Counted from the stretch's first letter, positions 14,293 to 21,749 are shown. The stretch is DNA of 40,018 nt from JBGQBN01 sp041494805 (GCA_041494805.1 JBGQBN010000038.1:1-40018); one strand, 5' to 3'. Program-made: numbers and translations. Notes: generated by a model from the sequence alone, not told the origin.

Positions 14293-14763
14293 CTGCAAAA
14301 GAAGCTGACTAAGCCCTATACCGTCTTCCCGCTGGACGAGTCTGATCCGACAGCTAAGGGAAAGGGCGCGACGTCGCAATTGTGGCCTGCGCTGAAAGTT
14401 CAGATTGGCAACATAGCAACCCGCCAGCGAGCACCGAAGTTCGACGCGATTGTTGACTCAGGCTCTCCGTGGTGCATTTTCAAGGCAGAAATGGCCGAAT
14501 TGATAGGCATAGAAGATGTGACCACGGGACCGTCATACTCCTTAGGGGGTGTGATCGCTGGTGCACGTGGAGAAATGTACTTCCACAAGGTCAATCTGTT
14601 TATCGAAAAGTACCAGTGCGTGGAAGTGATGGCGGGGTTCTGTAAGGAGCTTGCCGTCACGGGCTTGGTTGGCAGGCTCGGCTTCTTTAACAACTTCATC
14701 GTTACCTTTGACCACAGCACTAACCCGCCTGTTCTGCTCGTCGAAAAAATCAACCGGGCCTGA
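14293..14763 (+). CDS. Retropepsin-like aspartic protease family protein, start uncertain
   Basis: About 156 aa. The segment FDAIVDSGSPWCIF carries the D-S/T-G motif of single-domain aspartic proteases (clan AA), followed by a Gly-rich flap region (SLGGVIAGARGEMYF) and a second hydrophobic loop (VTGLVGRLGFFNNFIVTFDH). Retropepsin-like enzymes work as homodimers with one Asp per chain. The frame is coding-like well upstream of the TTG at 14380 (KKLTKPYTVFPLDESDP), with no ATG or GTG. The best-placed start is CTG at 14293, about 9 bases after AGGGGAG, next to the stop of the DUF5678-like gene. A start error or small frameshift upstream is the alternative. Substrate unknown. Confidence 0.65.
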   Translation: MQKKLTKPYTVFPLDESDPTAKGKGATSQLWPALKVQIGNIATRQRAPKFDAIVDSGSPWCIFKAEMAELIGIEDVTTGPSYSLGGVIAGARGEMYFHKVNLFIEKYQCVEVMAGFCKELAVTGLVGRLGFFNNFIVTFDHSTNPPVLLVEKINRA

Positions 14764-14931
14764 AACTGTCAACACAAGATTAGATCAGTGCCCAGTGGGC
14801 CCGGATGTGCCGTAGCCAGAGGCGGCAAATCACAGCCTTCATTTCAATTCGGGTCGAGATTGGGCCGCCAGTCACCACGAGGCGTGACAGGTATCACTGT
14901 TTTCTTTTTCCTGGAGGATTATCTAGAGAGC

Positions 14932-15426
14932 ATGCAGAGGGCGACACTGCGGAGTAGCTTCGAATGCGTCATGCGTCCGGACCGGCTCTTTTGCGATCTG
15001 CCCGCCGAGGCCCTGGAAGCGTTGGATCTGATCAAGTCGGTCACCCATTATCCACAAGGCACGGCCTTGTTCCGTGAGGGGCATCCGGCGCGCGGCATCT
15101 TCATCCTGTGCGCGGGCCGGGCAAAGCTCTCGGTTTGCTCGGAATCGGGGAAAGACATAATTCTTCACATCGCGGGGCCCGGAGAAGTCCTGGGGCTGAG
15201 TGCCTGCTTGTCCAGTGGTCCGCACGAAGTGACGGCTGAGGCGCTGGACCATGCCCAGGTCGCGGTGGTGAAGCGCAAGGATTTGTTGTGCTTCCTGCGT
15301 GACCACCGCGAGGCCTGCTTTCAGGTGGTACACCTGCTTAGCCAGGACTTGCATATAGCGTATGACCGAGTGCGCTCCATCGGATTGGGCCGGAGCCGCC
15401 GGTCCCGGATCCCGCGCGCCCAATGA
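14932..15426 (+). CDS. Crp/Fnr-type cNMP-binding protein lacking the HTH domain
   Basis: 164 aa from ATG at 14932; an upstream GTG-started extension looks non-coding. Residues about 10-140 form a Crp-like beta-barrel sensor domain (LFCDLPAEALEALDLIKSVTHYPQGTALFREGHPARGIFILCAGRAKLS, IAGPGEVLGLSACLS), followed by the long dimer helix (CFQVVHLLSQDLHIAYDRVRSIGLG). The protein then ends with RSRRSRIPRAQ, where Crp and Fnr proteins continue with about 70 residues of winged helix. None of the three frames downstream to 15650 shows the missing HTH. It may be a truncated gene or a sensor that acts by protein contact. It has several Cys but no obvious N-terminal Fnr cluster. It precedes the radical SAM/YwiC/Ric genes on the same strand. 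Confidence 0.78.
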   Translation: MQRATLRSSFECVMRPDRLFCDLPAEALEALDLIKSVTHYPQGTALFREGHPARGIFILCAGRAKLSVCSESGKDIILHIAGPGEVLGLSACLSSGPHEVTAEALDHAQVAVVKRKDLLCFLRDHREACFQVVHLLSQDLHIAYDRVRSIGLGRSRRSRIPRAQ

Positions 15427-15521
15427 ATGAGAAAGCTGAGTGAGTTGGCTGCCTGAGACATTTTCCGCGGAGGGAGAAGTCTGCCTGTTCTCTATGATTT
15501 ACAGTTCGTCCGAATTGGGCT

Positions 15522-15558
15522 GGTGACTGCGATCACAATCCGCAGTGATCGACCTCAC
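15522..15558 (+). promoter_or_regulatory. Tandem Crp-type operators upstream of the radical SAM gene
   Basis: Two perfect GTGA-N6-TCAC sites occur: GTGACTGCGATCAC at 15523-15536 (extended, GGTGA...TCACA, one base from the TGTGA-N6-TCACA consensus) and GTGATCGACCTCAC at 15545-15558. Their centres are 22 bp apart, about two helical turns, so two dimers would sit on the same face. They lie about 95-130 bases upstream of the radical SAM start at 15654. Spacing and sequence point to a Crp-class rather than a classical Fnr (TTGAT-N4-ATCAA) regulator. Confidence 0.65.
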
Positions 15559-15653
15559 GGTCGAGCGGTTCACCCTTCTCTAGTCTTTAGTCTAGTCTTT
15601 ACTCTTGGGGGAGCAGGAAGCAGCTTTCCAGGGCAGCAGAAAGGGGCGAACGC

Positions 15654-16922
15654 ATGGCGTCAGCAAACGGCAGCGGGCAACCGAAGGCAAGTGAGCACAA
15701 GCCTCGGCTCGTTTTCTGGGAAGTCACCAAAGGCTGTAATCTCCGCTGTATTCACTGCCGGGCCAGCGCCACTGAACTGAGTTCGCCTAACGACCTTGCC
15801 ACGAGCACAGCCCTCGAAATCATCGATCAGATTGCTGCAGCAGCGAACCCCATCCTGGTGCTGAGCGGCGGGGAACCACTCTTCCGCCTGGACATCTTCC
15901 AGCTGGCGCGTTATGCCACGGATAAAGGGCTGCGAGTGGCGCTGGCCACGAACGGAACCCTGGTGACCAAAGAAGTGGCACGCCGGATCGTGGATTCCGG
16001 GGTAAAGCGAGTATCCATCAGCTTGGACGGCGCCGACGCGATCACGCATGATAGCTTCCGCGGCATTGGGGGAGCGTTCGAAGCTGCGGTGCAAGGCTTG
16101 CGTAATTTGAAAGCACTGGGCATGTCGGTGCAGATCAACATGACGATTGCGCGGCACAACGCGCGGCAATTGCCTCAAGTCCTGGAGCTGGCGAAGGTTT
16201 TAGGCGCGGACGCGCTGCATACTTTCCTGTTGGTGCCGGTAGGCTGCGGCGTGGACATTGCCGCCGAACAGATGGTGGCTCCCGAAGAGTACGAGGAGAT
16301 GCTGAACTGGTTCTACGACCGGTCGCTCGATGCAGGGATTGAATTGAAAGCCACGTGCGCTCCCCACTATTTCCGGGTGGTGCGTCAGCGCCGCGCGGCG
16401 GAGCGGCGGGCGGCGGAAGCTGGAGCCAGAGCCGCGACGCCGCGGCTGGAAGGGGAGAAAGGTCCGGTTGAGATTGGCCCGAGCGACATGATGATGCCGG
16501 GAGCCACGGGGATCCTACTGAAGCCGCAAGCGGCAGGCCACCCGATTAGTCACCCCAGCGGACATCCTTCGGACATGAACGCTATGACCAAGGGATGCCT
16601 GGCGGGAACCGGAGTTTGCTTTATCTCACATGAGGGCGAAGTGTTTCCCTGCGGATACCTGCCAGTGATTGCGGGCGATCTGCGAAAGCAGAAATTCGCC
16701 GACATCTGGCGTGACTCGGTGGTGTTCAACGAACTGCGCGACACCGGCAATTTGAAAGGGAAGTGCGGCTGCTGCGAGTTTCGCAACATTTGCATGGGCT
16801 GCCGGGCGCGCGCTTTCGCCGCCTCGGGCGACTACCTCGATGAAGAGCCGTTCTGTATTTATCAACCGCACACGAAGAGCCTGAAAGTGGAGAAGCCAGG
16901 GACTCCGGCCGCGGTCCGCTAG
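15654..16922 (+). CDS. Radical SAM/SPASM protein of the AhbD/NirJ family
   Basis: 422 aa; AAGGGG lies 7 bases before the ATG. The radical SAM cluster motif is C28-x3-C32-x2-C35 (GCNLRCIHC), with GGEP at 72-75. SISLDGADAITHDSFRG, FLLVPVGCGVDIA and ELKATCAPHYFRVVRQR follow the pattern of AhbD-like heme synthases and NirJ. The C-terminal SPASM-type region has a Cys set (CGCCEFRNICMGC) for an auxiliary Fe-S cluster. AhbD removes propionate groups from iron-coproporphyrin to give heme; NirJ acts in heme d1 synthesis. Which applies cannot be told from one gene, and other ahb or nir genes are absent here. A linker of about 55 residues, rich in Arg/Ala then Pro/His (about 245-300), precedes the SPASM part. 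One base separates it from the next gene. Confidence 0.85.
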   Translation: MASANGSGQPKASEHKPRLVFWEVTKGCNLRCIHCRASATELSSPNDLATSTALEIIDQIAAAANPILVLSGGEPLFRLDIFQLARYATDKGLRVALATNGTLVTKEVARRIVDSGVKRVSISLDGADAITHDSFRGIGGAFEAAVQGLRNLKALGMSVQINMTIARHNARQLPQVLELAKVLGADALHTFLLVPVGCGVDIAAEQMVAPEEYEEMLNWFYDRSLDAGIELKATCAPHYFRVVRQRRAAERRAAEAGARAATPRLEGEKGPVEIGPSDMMMPGATGILLKPQAAGHPISHPSGHPSDMNAMTKGCLAGTGVCFISHEGEVFPCGYLPVIAGDLRKQKFADIWRDSVVFNELRDTGNLKGKCGCCEFRNICMGCRARAFAASGDYLDEEPFCIYQPHTKSLKVEKPGTPAAVR

Positions 16923-16923
16923 C

Positions 16924-17817
16924 ATGCCCGAGATGGAATTTACCAATAACCGATCAGCAGCGGCTGAGCGCGTGGGCCGGGTTGGGCCACTCCCGGGCGG
17001 CAGACTGCGGTCGCTGATTATCCCGCGGGAACATGGCGCCTGGGGCATGCTGCTGGTGCCACTCGCAACCGGGGCGTTTCTAGGCTTCTTCGCTGGTAGG
17101 CGGGTGTTGCCGTTGCTGCTGCTTACGGTTGCAGTCCTCACGATCTTCTGGATGCGGACACCGGTGGAGAGTTGGTTGGGAACCAGCCCGGTTCGCGCCC
17201 ACTCGGACGCGGAGCGAAGGACGGTGATGCAGGTGGCCCTCGCTCTGGCGGCCGTGGCTGCGCTGGCACTGACCGGGTTGCTCTGGGACGGACAAAACAG
17301 TTACCTGCTGGTGTTGGGAGCGCTTTCTGGCCTGGCGTTTGGCGCACAAGCAATCCTGAAGAAGTTCGGTCGCACGACGCGCATGGCCGCGCAGGTAGTG
17401 GGCGCAATGGGGCTGACCTCGACCGCGCCGGCAGCGTACTACGTCGTAACCGGACACGCCGACGGCACGGCAGGAATGCTGTGGCTGGCGAACTGGTTAT
17501 TCGCGGGCAACCAGATCCATTTCGTGCAGCTTCGCATTCACGCGTCACGCGTGGCGGGACGAGCGGAAAGGTTGGCGCAGGGCCGCAGTTTTCTCTTCGG
17601 GCAAGCCGTCCTAGCTGCAGTGTTGGTGGCAGTCTGGCGGCTGGACCTGGTCCCCGGGCTGGTGGTGGCGGCCTTTGTGCCCGCGATCTTGCGCGGCGTG
17701 GTGTGGTTCCTGCAAGAGGCCAGGCCGCTGGCAGTCCGCCATTTGGGCTGGAGCGAACTGGCCCACGCGGTAACTTTCGGAGTGCTGCTGGTTAGCGGAT
17801 TCCACTTGGGACGGTAG
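16924..17817 (+). CDS. YwiC-like integral membrane protein
   Basis: 297 aa. After about 30 hydrophilic residues comes the family signature IPREHGAWGMLLVPL (about 33-47), then roughly eight to nine hydrophobic helices to the C-terminus. The PREHGAW motif marks YwiC-like proteins; B. subtilis ywiC lies beside the fnr and nar genes for anaerobic nitrate respiration. The function is unknown, although a distant resemblance to UbiA-type prenyltransferases has been considered for such proteins. The start is one base after the radical SAM stop and lacks a good ribosome site, so translation is probably coupled. The link with the radical SAM and Ric genes suggests a membrane step in heme or nitrogen-oxide metabolism, which is inference. 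Confidence 0.85.
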   Translation: MPEMEFTNNRSAAAERVGRVGPLPGGRLRSLIIPREHGAWGMLLVPLATGAFLGFFAGRRVLPLLLLTVAVLTIFWMRTPVESWLGTSPVRAHSDAERRTVMQVALALAAVAALALTGLLWDGQNSYLLVLGALSGLAFGAQAILKKFGRTTRMAAQVVGAMGLTSTAPAAYYVVTGHADGTAGMLWLANWLFAGNQIHFVQLRIHASRVAGRAERLAQGRSFLFGQAVLAAVLVAVWRLDLVPGLVVAAFVPAILRGVVWFLQEARPLAVRHLGWSELAHAVTFGVLLVSGFHLGR

Positions 17818-17836
17818 GACCTAGATCTTAAGGATG

Positions 17837-17862
17837 CGGCCTCTGGGCGCAACTGGAGGCCG
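17837..17862 (+). promoter_or_regulatory. Intercistronic hairpin before ric
   Basis: CGGCCTC (17837-17843) pairs with GAGGCCG (17856-17862) around a 12-base loop, within the 59-base gap between the YwiC-like gene and ric. It ends 2 bases before the AGGAGA ribosome site (17865-17870) and has no T run. It may act as an mRNA stability or translation element rather than a terminator. Confidence 0.45.
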
Positions 17863-17876
17863 TCAGGAGAATTGTC

Positions 17877-18602
17877 ATGAGCGTGAGTGCTACCCGGACC
17901 GTACGCGACCTGGCGCTGGAAATTCCCAATGCGACCCGCATTTTCGAGAAGCTGGGAATCGATTATTGCTGTGGCGGTGGGAAGTCCCTGGAAGAGGCCT
18001 GTAGTGCGGCAAGGCTGCCGGTGGACGAGGTGCTCAACCGGCTGGAAGACGCGACGGTGCCATTGTCGCCAGCGCGGGCGGAACGTGACTGGCGGTCGGA
18101 GCCATTGGCTGACCTGATCGAACACATCGTTAACACCCACCACAAATATACCCGAGAAGAAACTGCCCGGCTGCAACCGTTACTGGACAAGGTGTGCTCA
18201 GTGCACGGAAAAAACCATCCCGAGCTGTTCGAAATCCGCGAGACGTTCCGCGGCCTGGTCCAGGAACTGACCGTGCACCTGATGAAAGAAGAGATGGTGC
18301 TCTTCCCCTACATAGTGCACATGGAAGAGGCGGTATTGCAGAGGCAGCGCGTGCTGCCGCCGCCCTTCGGCAAGATCGAGAATCCGGTGCGCATGATGAT
18401 GCAGGAGCATGACTCCGCCGGGGAAGCGCTGCGCCAGATGCGGGAAGCCAGCCAGGGTTACACACTCCCAGCCGATGCTTGTTTCAGCTATCGCACCCTG
18501 TACGAGGCATTGGGAGCGGTTGAGACCGATCTGCACCAGCACATTCATCTGGAAAACAATGTTTTGTTTCCGCGGGCGCTGCAAATCGAAGAAGAGCATT
18601 GA
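17877..18602 (+). CDS. ric: Iron-sulfur cluster repair di-iron protein Ric (ScdA/YtfE)
   Basis: 241 aa; AGGAGA lies 6 bases before the ATG. The N-terminal ScdA domain (about 1-60) has the hallmark IDYCCGGGKSLEEAC. The C-terminal hemerythrin-like domain binds a di-iron centre through His and Glu residues seen in HIVNTHHKYTREE, LTVHLMKEEMVLFP, MMQEHDSAGEAL and LHQHIHLENNVLFPRA. Ric proteins restore Fe-S clusters damaged by nitric oxide or peroxide and are usually under NO- or oxygen-responsive control. It is the last gene of the radical SAM-YwiC-ric unit, with a terminator hairpin about 90 bases downstream. Length and motifs are complete. Confidence 0.96.
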   Translation: MSVSATRTVRDLALEIPNATRIFEKLGIDYCCGGGKSLEEACSAARLPVDEVLNRLEDATVPLSPARAERDWRSEPLADLIEHIVNTHHKYTREETARLQPLLDKVCSVHGKNHPELFEIRETFRGLVQELTVHLMKEEMVLFPYIVHMEEAVLQRQRVLPPPFGKIENPVRMMMQEHDSAGEALRQMREASQGYTLPADACFSYRTLYEALGAVETDLHQHIHLENNVLFPRALQIEEEH

Positions 18603-18689
18603 AATTGGGGGGAGGATGCGAGCGCTTCGGGGTCCAACCTATCGTGCCACGAAGTGAGTCAGTGAAAGGCGATTGCCAGAAAAGGTAAA

Positions 18690-18732
18690 AACCGCCCGGC
18701 GTGCGACATGCACGAGCCGGGCGGTTGTTTCT
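18690..18732. terminator. Bidirectional intrinsic terminator
   Basis: AACCGCCCGGC (18690-18700) pairs perfectly with GCCGGGCGGTT (18716-18726) around a 15-base loop. On the plus strand the stem is followed by TTGTTTCT, ending the ric unit. On the minus strand it is followed by TTTTACCTTT, ending the 39-aa gene. The 11-bp GC-rich stem between two convergent genes makes this a confident call. Confidence 0.85.
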
Positions 18733-18760
18733 CAGCCATCGAACTTCCTTTCAGGAATGC

Positions 18761-18880
18761 TCAGGCTGACTTCTTCATCTCGCTCGGGAACTCAATGACT
18801 TTCCCTCGTCGCTCGAGTGGGACCCACTTCACTTTCTTCTTGAAACGACTCGGAATGTAGAACTCAATCACCTTTGCCAT
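18761..18880 (-). CDS. 39-aa small basic protein, conserved type
   Basis: Found by reading the minus strand: ATG at 18880, stop TGA at 18761-18763. GGAGG lies 6 bases upstream of the ATG (in GGAGGATGGTT), a strong ribosome site. The peptide begins MAKVIEFYIPSRF, continues with a Lys-rich KKKVKWVPL, and contains the IEF motif twice (VIEFYIPS and VIEFPSEM). It has no Cys, membrane helix or signal peptide. I associate very similar small proteins with acidobacterial genomes, but no function is known to me. It is bounded downstream by the bidirectional terminator, so it is probably a single transcription unit or the tail of a transcript from the M16 peptidase gene 163 bases upstream. Confidence 0.75.
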   Translation of the reverse strand: MAKVIEFYIPSRFKKKVKWVPLERRGKVIEFPSEMKKSA

Positions 18881-19042
18881 AACCATCCTCCGATCCACAA
18901 CAGCACCGGTCCATCGTTGACTGCTGTCACCGTGATGGACGCGGGCTTGATTACCTAATTAGATGCAAGTGGAGGGGCAAGGTGACTGAGTGCTTCTAAA
19001 GAACTGATCCTAGGCAACATTCTGAGGCGGGCGGAGAGGAGT

Positions 19043-20320
19043 TTAGCAGGCTAGTTGCTCGCGCGTGAGCTTCAGCCCATTCAGATTGCCGAGCACGGTC
19101 ACGGCGATCGACTCGGTGTGGAAGAATTGATTGGCGAGTTCGGTCAACTCCTGAGCCTTTACGGCCTCGATTTTCTCCAGCAATTCGTCCATGCCGTAGA
19201 AATGGTCGAAGTACATTTCCTGGCGGGCCAGATTGGACATGCGCGAGGTGGAGGATTCCAGCGAGAGCATCAAGCTGCCTTTGAGCTGGTCCTTGGAGCG
19301 GCGGAGTTCCTCGGCGGGGATCGGCTCCGACTTGAGTTTGCGGAACTCGGAGACGATGGACTGCACCACCTTGCTGGCTGACTCGCGCGAGGTTCCGGCG
19401 TAGACGGAAAGGCAGCCGGTGTCGCGGTAGGGGCTAAGATCGCTGTAAATGGCGTAGGCCAGCCCCTGGCGCTCACGGATGTTCTGGAAAAGCCGCGAGC
19501 TCATGCCGCCGCCGAGCAGCGTATTGAGAATGTAGGAGGCATGACGTTTTTCGTGGGCGATAGGGTGCGAAGGCACGCCTACACAAATCTGCACCTGCTC
19601 CAAGGCCTTTTTGTTACGCATGATGATGCGAGGGACGATTTTCGGCTCGGGACTGTGGAAGCCGTTCTTCAAGGGCTTCATGTGCTCGAAGTGTTGGGTG
19701 ACGAGATCCACGAATTGTTTATGCTTCAGATTGCCGGCCGCACAAATGATCAGGTTGCCGGGCGCGAAACGTTGCGCGTAAAAGTCGGTGACCGGAGTGC
19801 GCTCGAATTTCTTGACCGTGTCCTTGGTTCCCAGGATAGGCTTGCCCAGGGGATGATCTTTCCAGAAGTTCTGGGTGAAGATTTCGTGGACGAGGTAGTC
19901 GGGACTGTCTTCGTCCATCTTGATTTCTTCCAGGATGACGCCACGCTCACGGCTGATATCCTCGACGGCGAACACTGGGTTGAGCACCAGGTCACTGAGA
20001 ACTTCCATGGCGATGGGAAGGTGCTCGTCGAGGACTTTGACGTTAAAGCAGATGCACTCCTTGGCGGTGAAGGCGTCCATGTTGCCGCCAATGGAGTCGA
20101 TCTGGCGGGCAATGTCTTCGGCGGAACGGTGCTTGGTTCCTTTGAAGACCATGTGCTCGATGAAATGGGAGATTCCGTTCCATTGCGGATCTTCGTCGCG
20201 CGATCCGGTCTTGATCCAGATCCCGATGGAGACGGAGCGAATGTGCTGCATCTCTTCGGTGAGGATGGTCAGCCCATTGGGCAGGATTTCACGACGGATG
20301 TTGCGGACCTCTTTCGCCAT
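19043..20320 (-). CDS. M16 family zinc metallopeptidase (processing-peptidase type)
   Basis: 425 aa from the ATG at 20320, chosen because the M16 fold begins right after it; the frame stays open 81 bases further up. The inverted zinc motif HxxEH is at 52-56 (HFIEHMVFKGT), with the distal Glu in the ERGVILEEIKMDED segment. The C-terminal half (about 215-425) is the second, inactive M16 domain with LNTLLGGGMSSRLFQNIRERQGLAYAIYS, the conserved binding segment. There is no signal peptide, so it is likely cytoplasmic, like YmxG/PqqL-type homologues related to mitochondrial processing peptidase. It degrades or trims peptides; the substrate is unknown. It diverges from rlmN across about 200 bases, where no clear promoter could be fixed. 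Confidence 0.92.
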   Translation of the reverse strand: MAKEVRNIRREILPNGLTILTEEMQHIRSVSIGIWIKTGSRDEDPQWNGISHFIEHMVFKGTKHRSAEDIARQIDSIGGNMDAFTAKECICFNVKVLDEHLPIAMEVLSDLVLNPVFAVEDISRERGVILEEIKMDEDSPDYLVHEIFTQNFWKDHPLGKPILGTKDTVKKFERTPVTDFYAQRFAPGNLIICAAGNLKHKQFVDLVTQHFEHMKPLKNGFHSPEPKIVPRIIMRNKKALEQVQICVGVPSHPIAHEKRHASYILNTLLGGGMSSRLFQNIRERQGLAYAIYSDLSPYRDTGCLSVYAGTSRESASKVVQSIVSEFRKLKSEPIPAEELRRSKDQLKGSLMLSLESSTSRMSNLARQEMYFDHFYGMDELLEKIEAVKAQELTELANQFFHTESIAVTVLGNLNGLKLTREQLAC

Positions 20321-20523
20321 TGCCTTTTTTCCGACCGCCAGCTCACGTCTGAAGCTGATAGGCTTAATTGTTACACAATGCGAGGAGGCGTGCGATAGCA
20401 TCGTTAATTGCTTAGAATCAATAAGTTAGATGGAAGGGCTGGAAATCCTTGGCAAGTTCACGGTGACCGGGGAGGAAAGTGTTCCTCTACAATCTAACGA
20501 GAGCGTTAAACCGGGCTGAAGGA

Positions 20524-21645
20524 ATGAGCGAAACAAACCCAAACTTGCTTTTGGGCCTTACTGTTCAAGAGCTTACGGCTCTGGTGGAGGAGTGTGGCCA
20601 GCCCGCCTACCGGTCCCGGCAGCTCTTCGAAGCTCTCTACAGCCAGCGGGTGGAGTCGGTTGAGCAGATTTCAACCTTGCCGCAGGATTTTCGACGTGGC
20701 CTGGTGGAACGCGGATTTGGACCGGGACTGCCAAAGGTCGAGAAGAAGTTTGCCTCGGTTGACGGTACGGTGCGTTACCTGATGGCCTTTGCCGACGGCC
20801 AAAGTGTGGAGACGGTGTGGATGCCGGAAGGAGACGGCGGCGAGACGGGAGATGGAAGCGAGGCGGGAAGCCAGTTGGAGAAAGCCGTGACTCGCGGTTG
20901 GGACCGGGCGACGATTTGTGTTTCCAGCCAGGTGGGCTGCGCGGTGGACTGCCAGTTTTGCCTGACCGCGCTGCTGGGAGTGAAACGCAACCTGGCGGCG
21001 GGGGAAATCGTTGGACAGGTGTGTGCGGTGCTCAAGGACCAGGGGGTTTCTCCACCGCAAGACCGGGTGAACCTGGTTTTCATGGGCATGGGTGAACCGT
21101 TCCTGAACTACGACAATTTCGTGAAAGCAGTGGGTCTGCTGGTGGAAGGAGTGGGTATTCCGGAATCGCGCATGACGGTGTCCACTGCGGGAATCGTGCC
21201 GCGAATCTATGATCTGGGCGGGGAAGCGGTGCGGCCGAAGTTGGCTATCTCACTGAATGCGTCCAACGACGAGTTGCGCTCACGGTTGATGCCGATCAAC
21301 CGCAAATGGAATCTGGAGAAGTTGATAGCGGCGGCCCGGGATTTTCCTCTGCGGAACCGGGAGAGGCTTACGTTTGAGTATGTGCTGCTGGATGAAGTGA
21401 ATGATTCGGCGCAGAACGCGCGGGAAGTGGTCGAATTAATTCGGGGTTTGCGGGCCAAGGTGAACCTGATCGCGCTGAACCCAGGTCCGGGAATTGCGTT
21501 TCAAACTCCGGCAGAAGAGCGAGTGCTGCAGTTCCAGAACATTTTGGTCGCTGCAGGTGTGCCCACGTTCATTCGGCGCCCTCGCGGACGCGATATCTAC
21601 GCGGCTTGCGGACAGTTGAAGCGGACGGTGGAAATAAGCTCTTAG
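20524..21645 (+). CDS. rlmN: 23S rRNA (A2503-C2)/tRNA (A37-C2) methyltransferase RlmN
   Basis: 373 aa from the ATG at 20524; a GTG at 20479 with GGAGG only 3 bases upstream would add 15 residues. An N-terminal HhH-like region (LLGLTVQELTALVEECGQPAYRSRQLFEALY) is followed by a radical SAM barrel with C139-x3-C143-x2-C146 (GCAVDCQFC), MGMGEPFLNYDN and SLNASND. The C-terminal AACGQL supplies the Cys that carries the methyl intermediate. RlmN methylates A2503 of 23S rRNA and A37 of some tRNAs. The region before the cluster, after ETVWMPE, has an acidic insertion of about 20-25 residues (DGGETGDGSEAGS...) that most RlmN proteins lack. The stop lies inside a heptamer repeat. Confidence 0.95.
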   Translation: MSETNPNLLLGLTVQELTALVEECGQPAYRSRQLFEALYSQRVESVEQISTLPQDFRRGLVERGFGPGLPKVEKKFASVDGTVRYLMAFADGQSVETVWMPEGDGGETGDGSEAGSQLEKAVTRGWDRATICVSSQVGCAVDCQFCLTALLGVKRNLAAGEIVGQVCAVLKDQGVSPPQDRVNLVFMGMGEPFLNYDNFVKAVGLLVEGVGIPESRMTVSTAGIVPRIYDLGGEAVRPKLAISLNASNDELRSRLMPINRKWNLEKLIAAARDFPLRNRERLTFEYVLLDEVNDSAQNAREVVELIRGLRAKVNLIALNPGPGIAFQTPAEERVLQFQNILVAAGVPTFIRRPRGRDIYAACGQLKRTVEISS

Positions 21646-21671
21646 CTTTTAGCTTTTGGCTCGTAGCTTCA
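21637..21671. repeat. Five tandem heptamers of AGCTTTT type
   Basis: Five 7-base units follow one another: AGCTCTT, AGCTTTT, AGCTTTT, GGCTCGT, AGCTTCA. They begin in the last codons of rlmN and run past its TAG stop (21643-21645). Unit-to-unit similarity suggests slippage expansion or a mobile short repeat rather than coding constraint. Confidence 0.65.
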
Positions 21672-21749
21672 GGACAGACTGCTTCGCATCATGTATAGAT
21701 GGCCCGCGACTTGGCAAAGCGTGAATTCCTGGAGTAGGCTTTTGCTCCT

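Noticed and set aside
14871..14888. GTCAC-N8-GTGAC inverted repeat before the Crp-like gene
   Set aside because: The half-sites are in the opposite order to Crp sites and only 5 bp long; could be chance.
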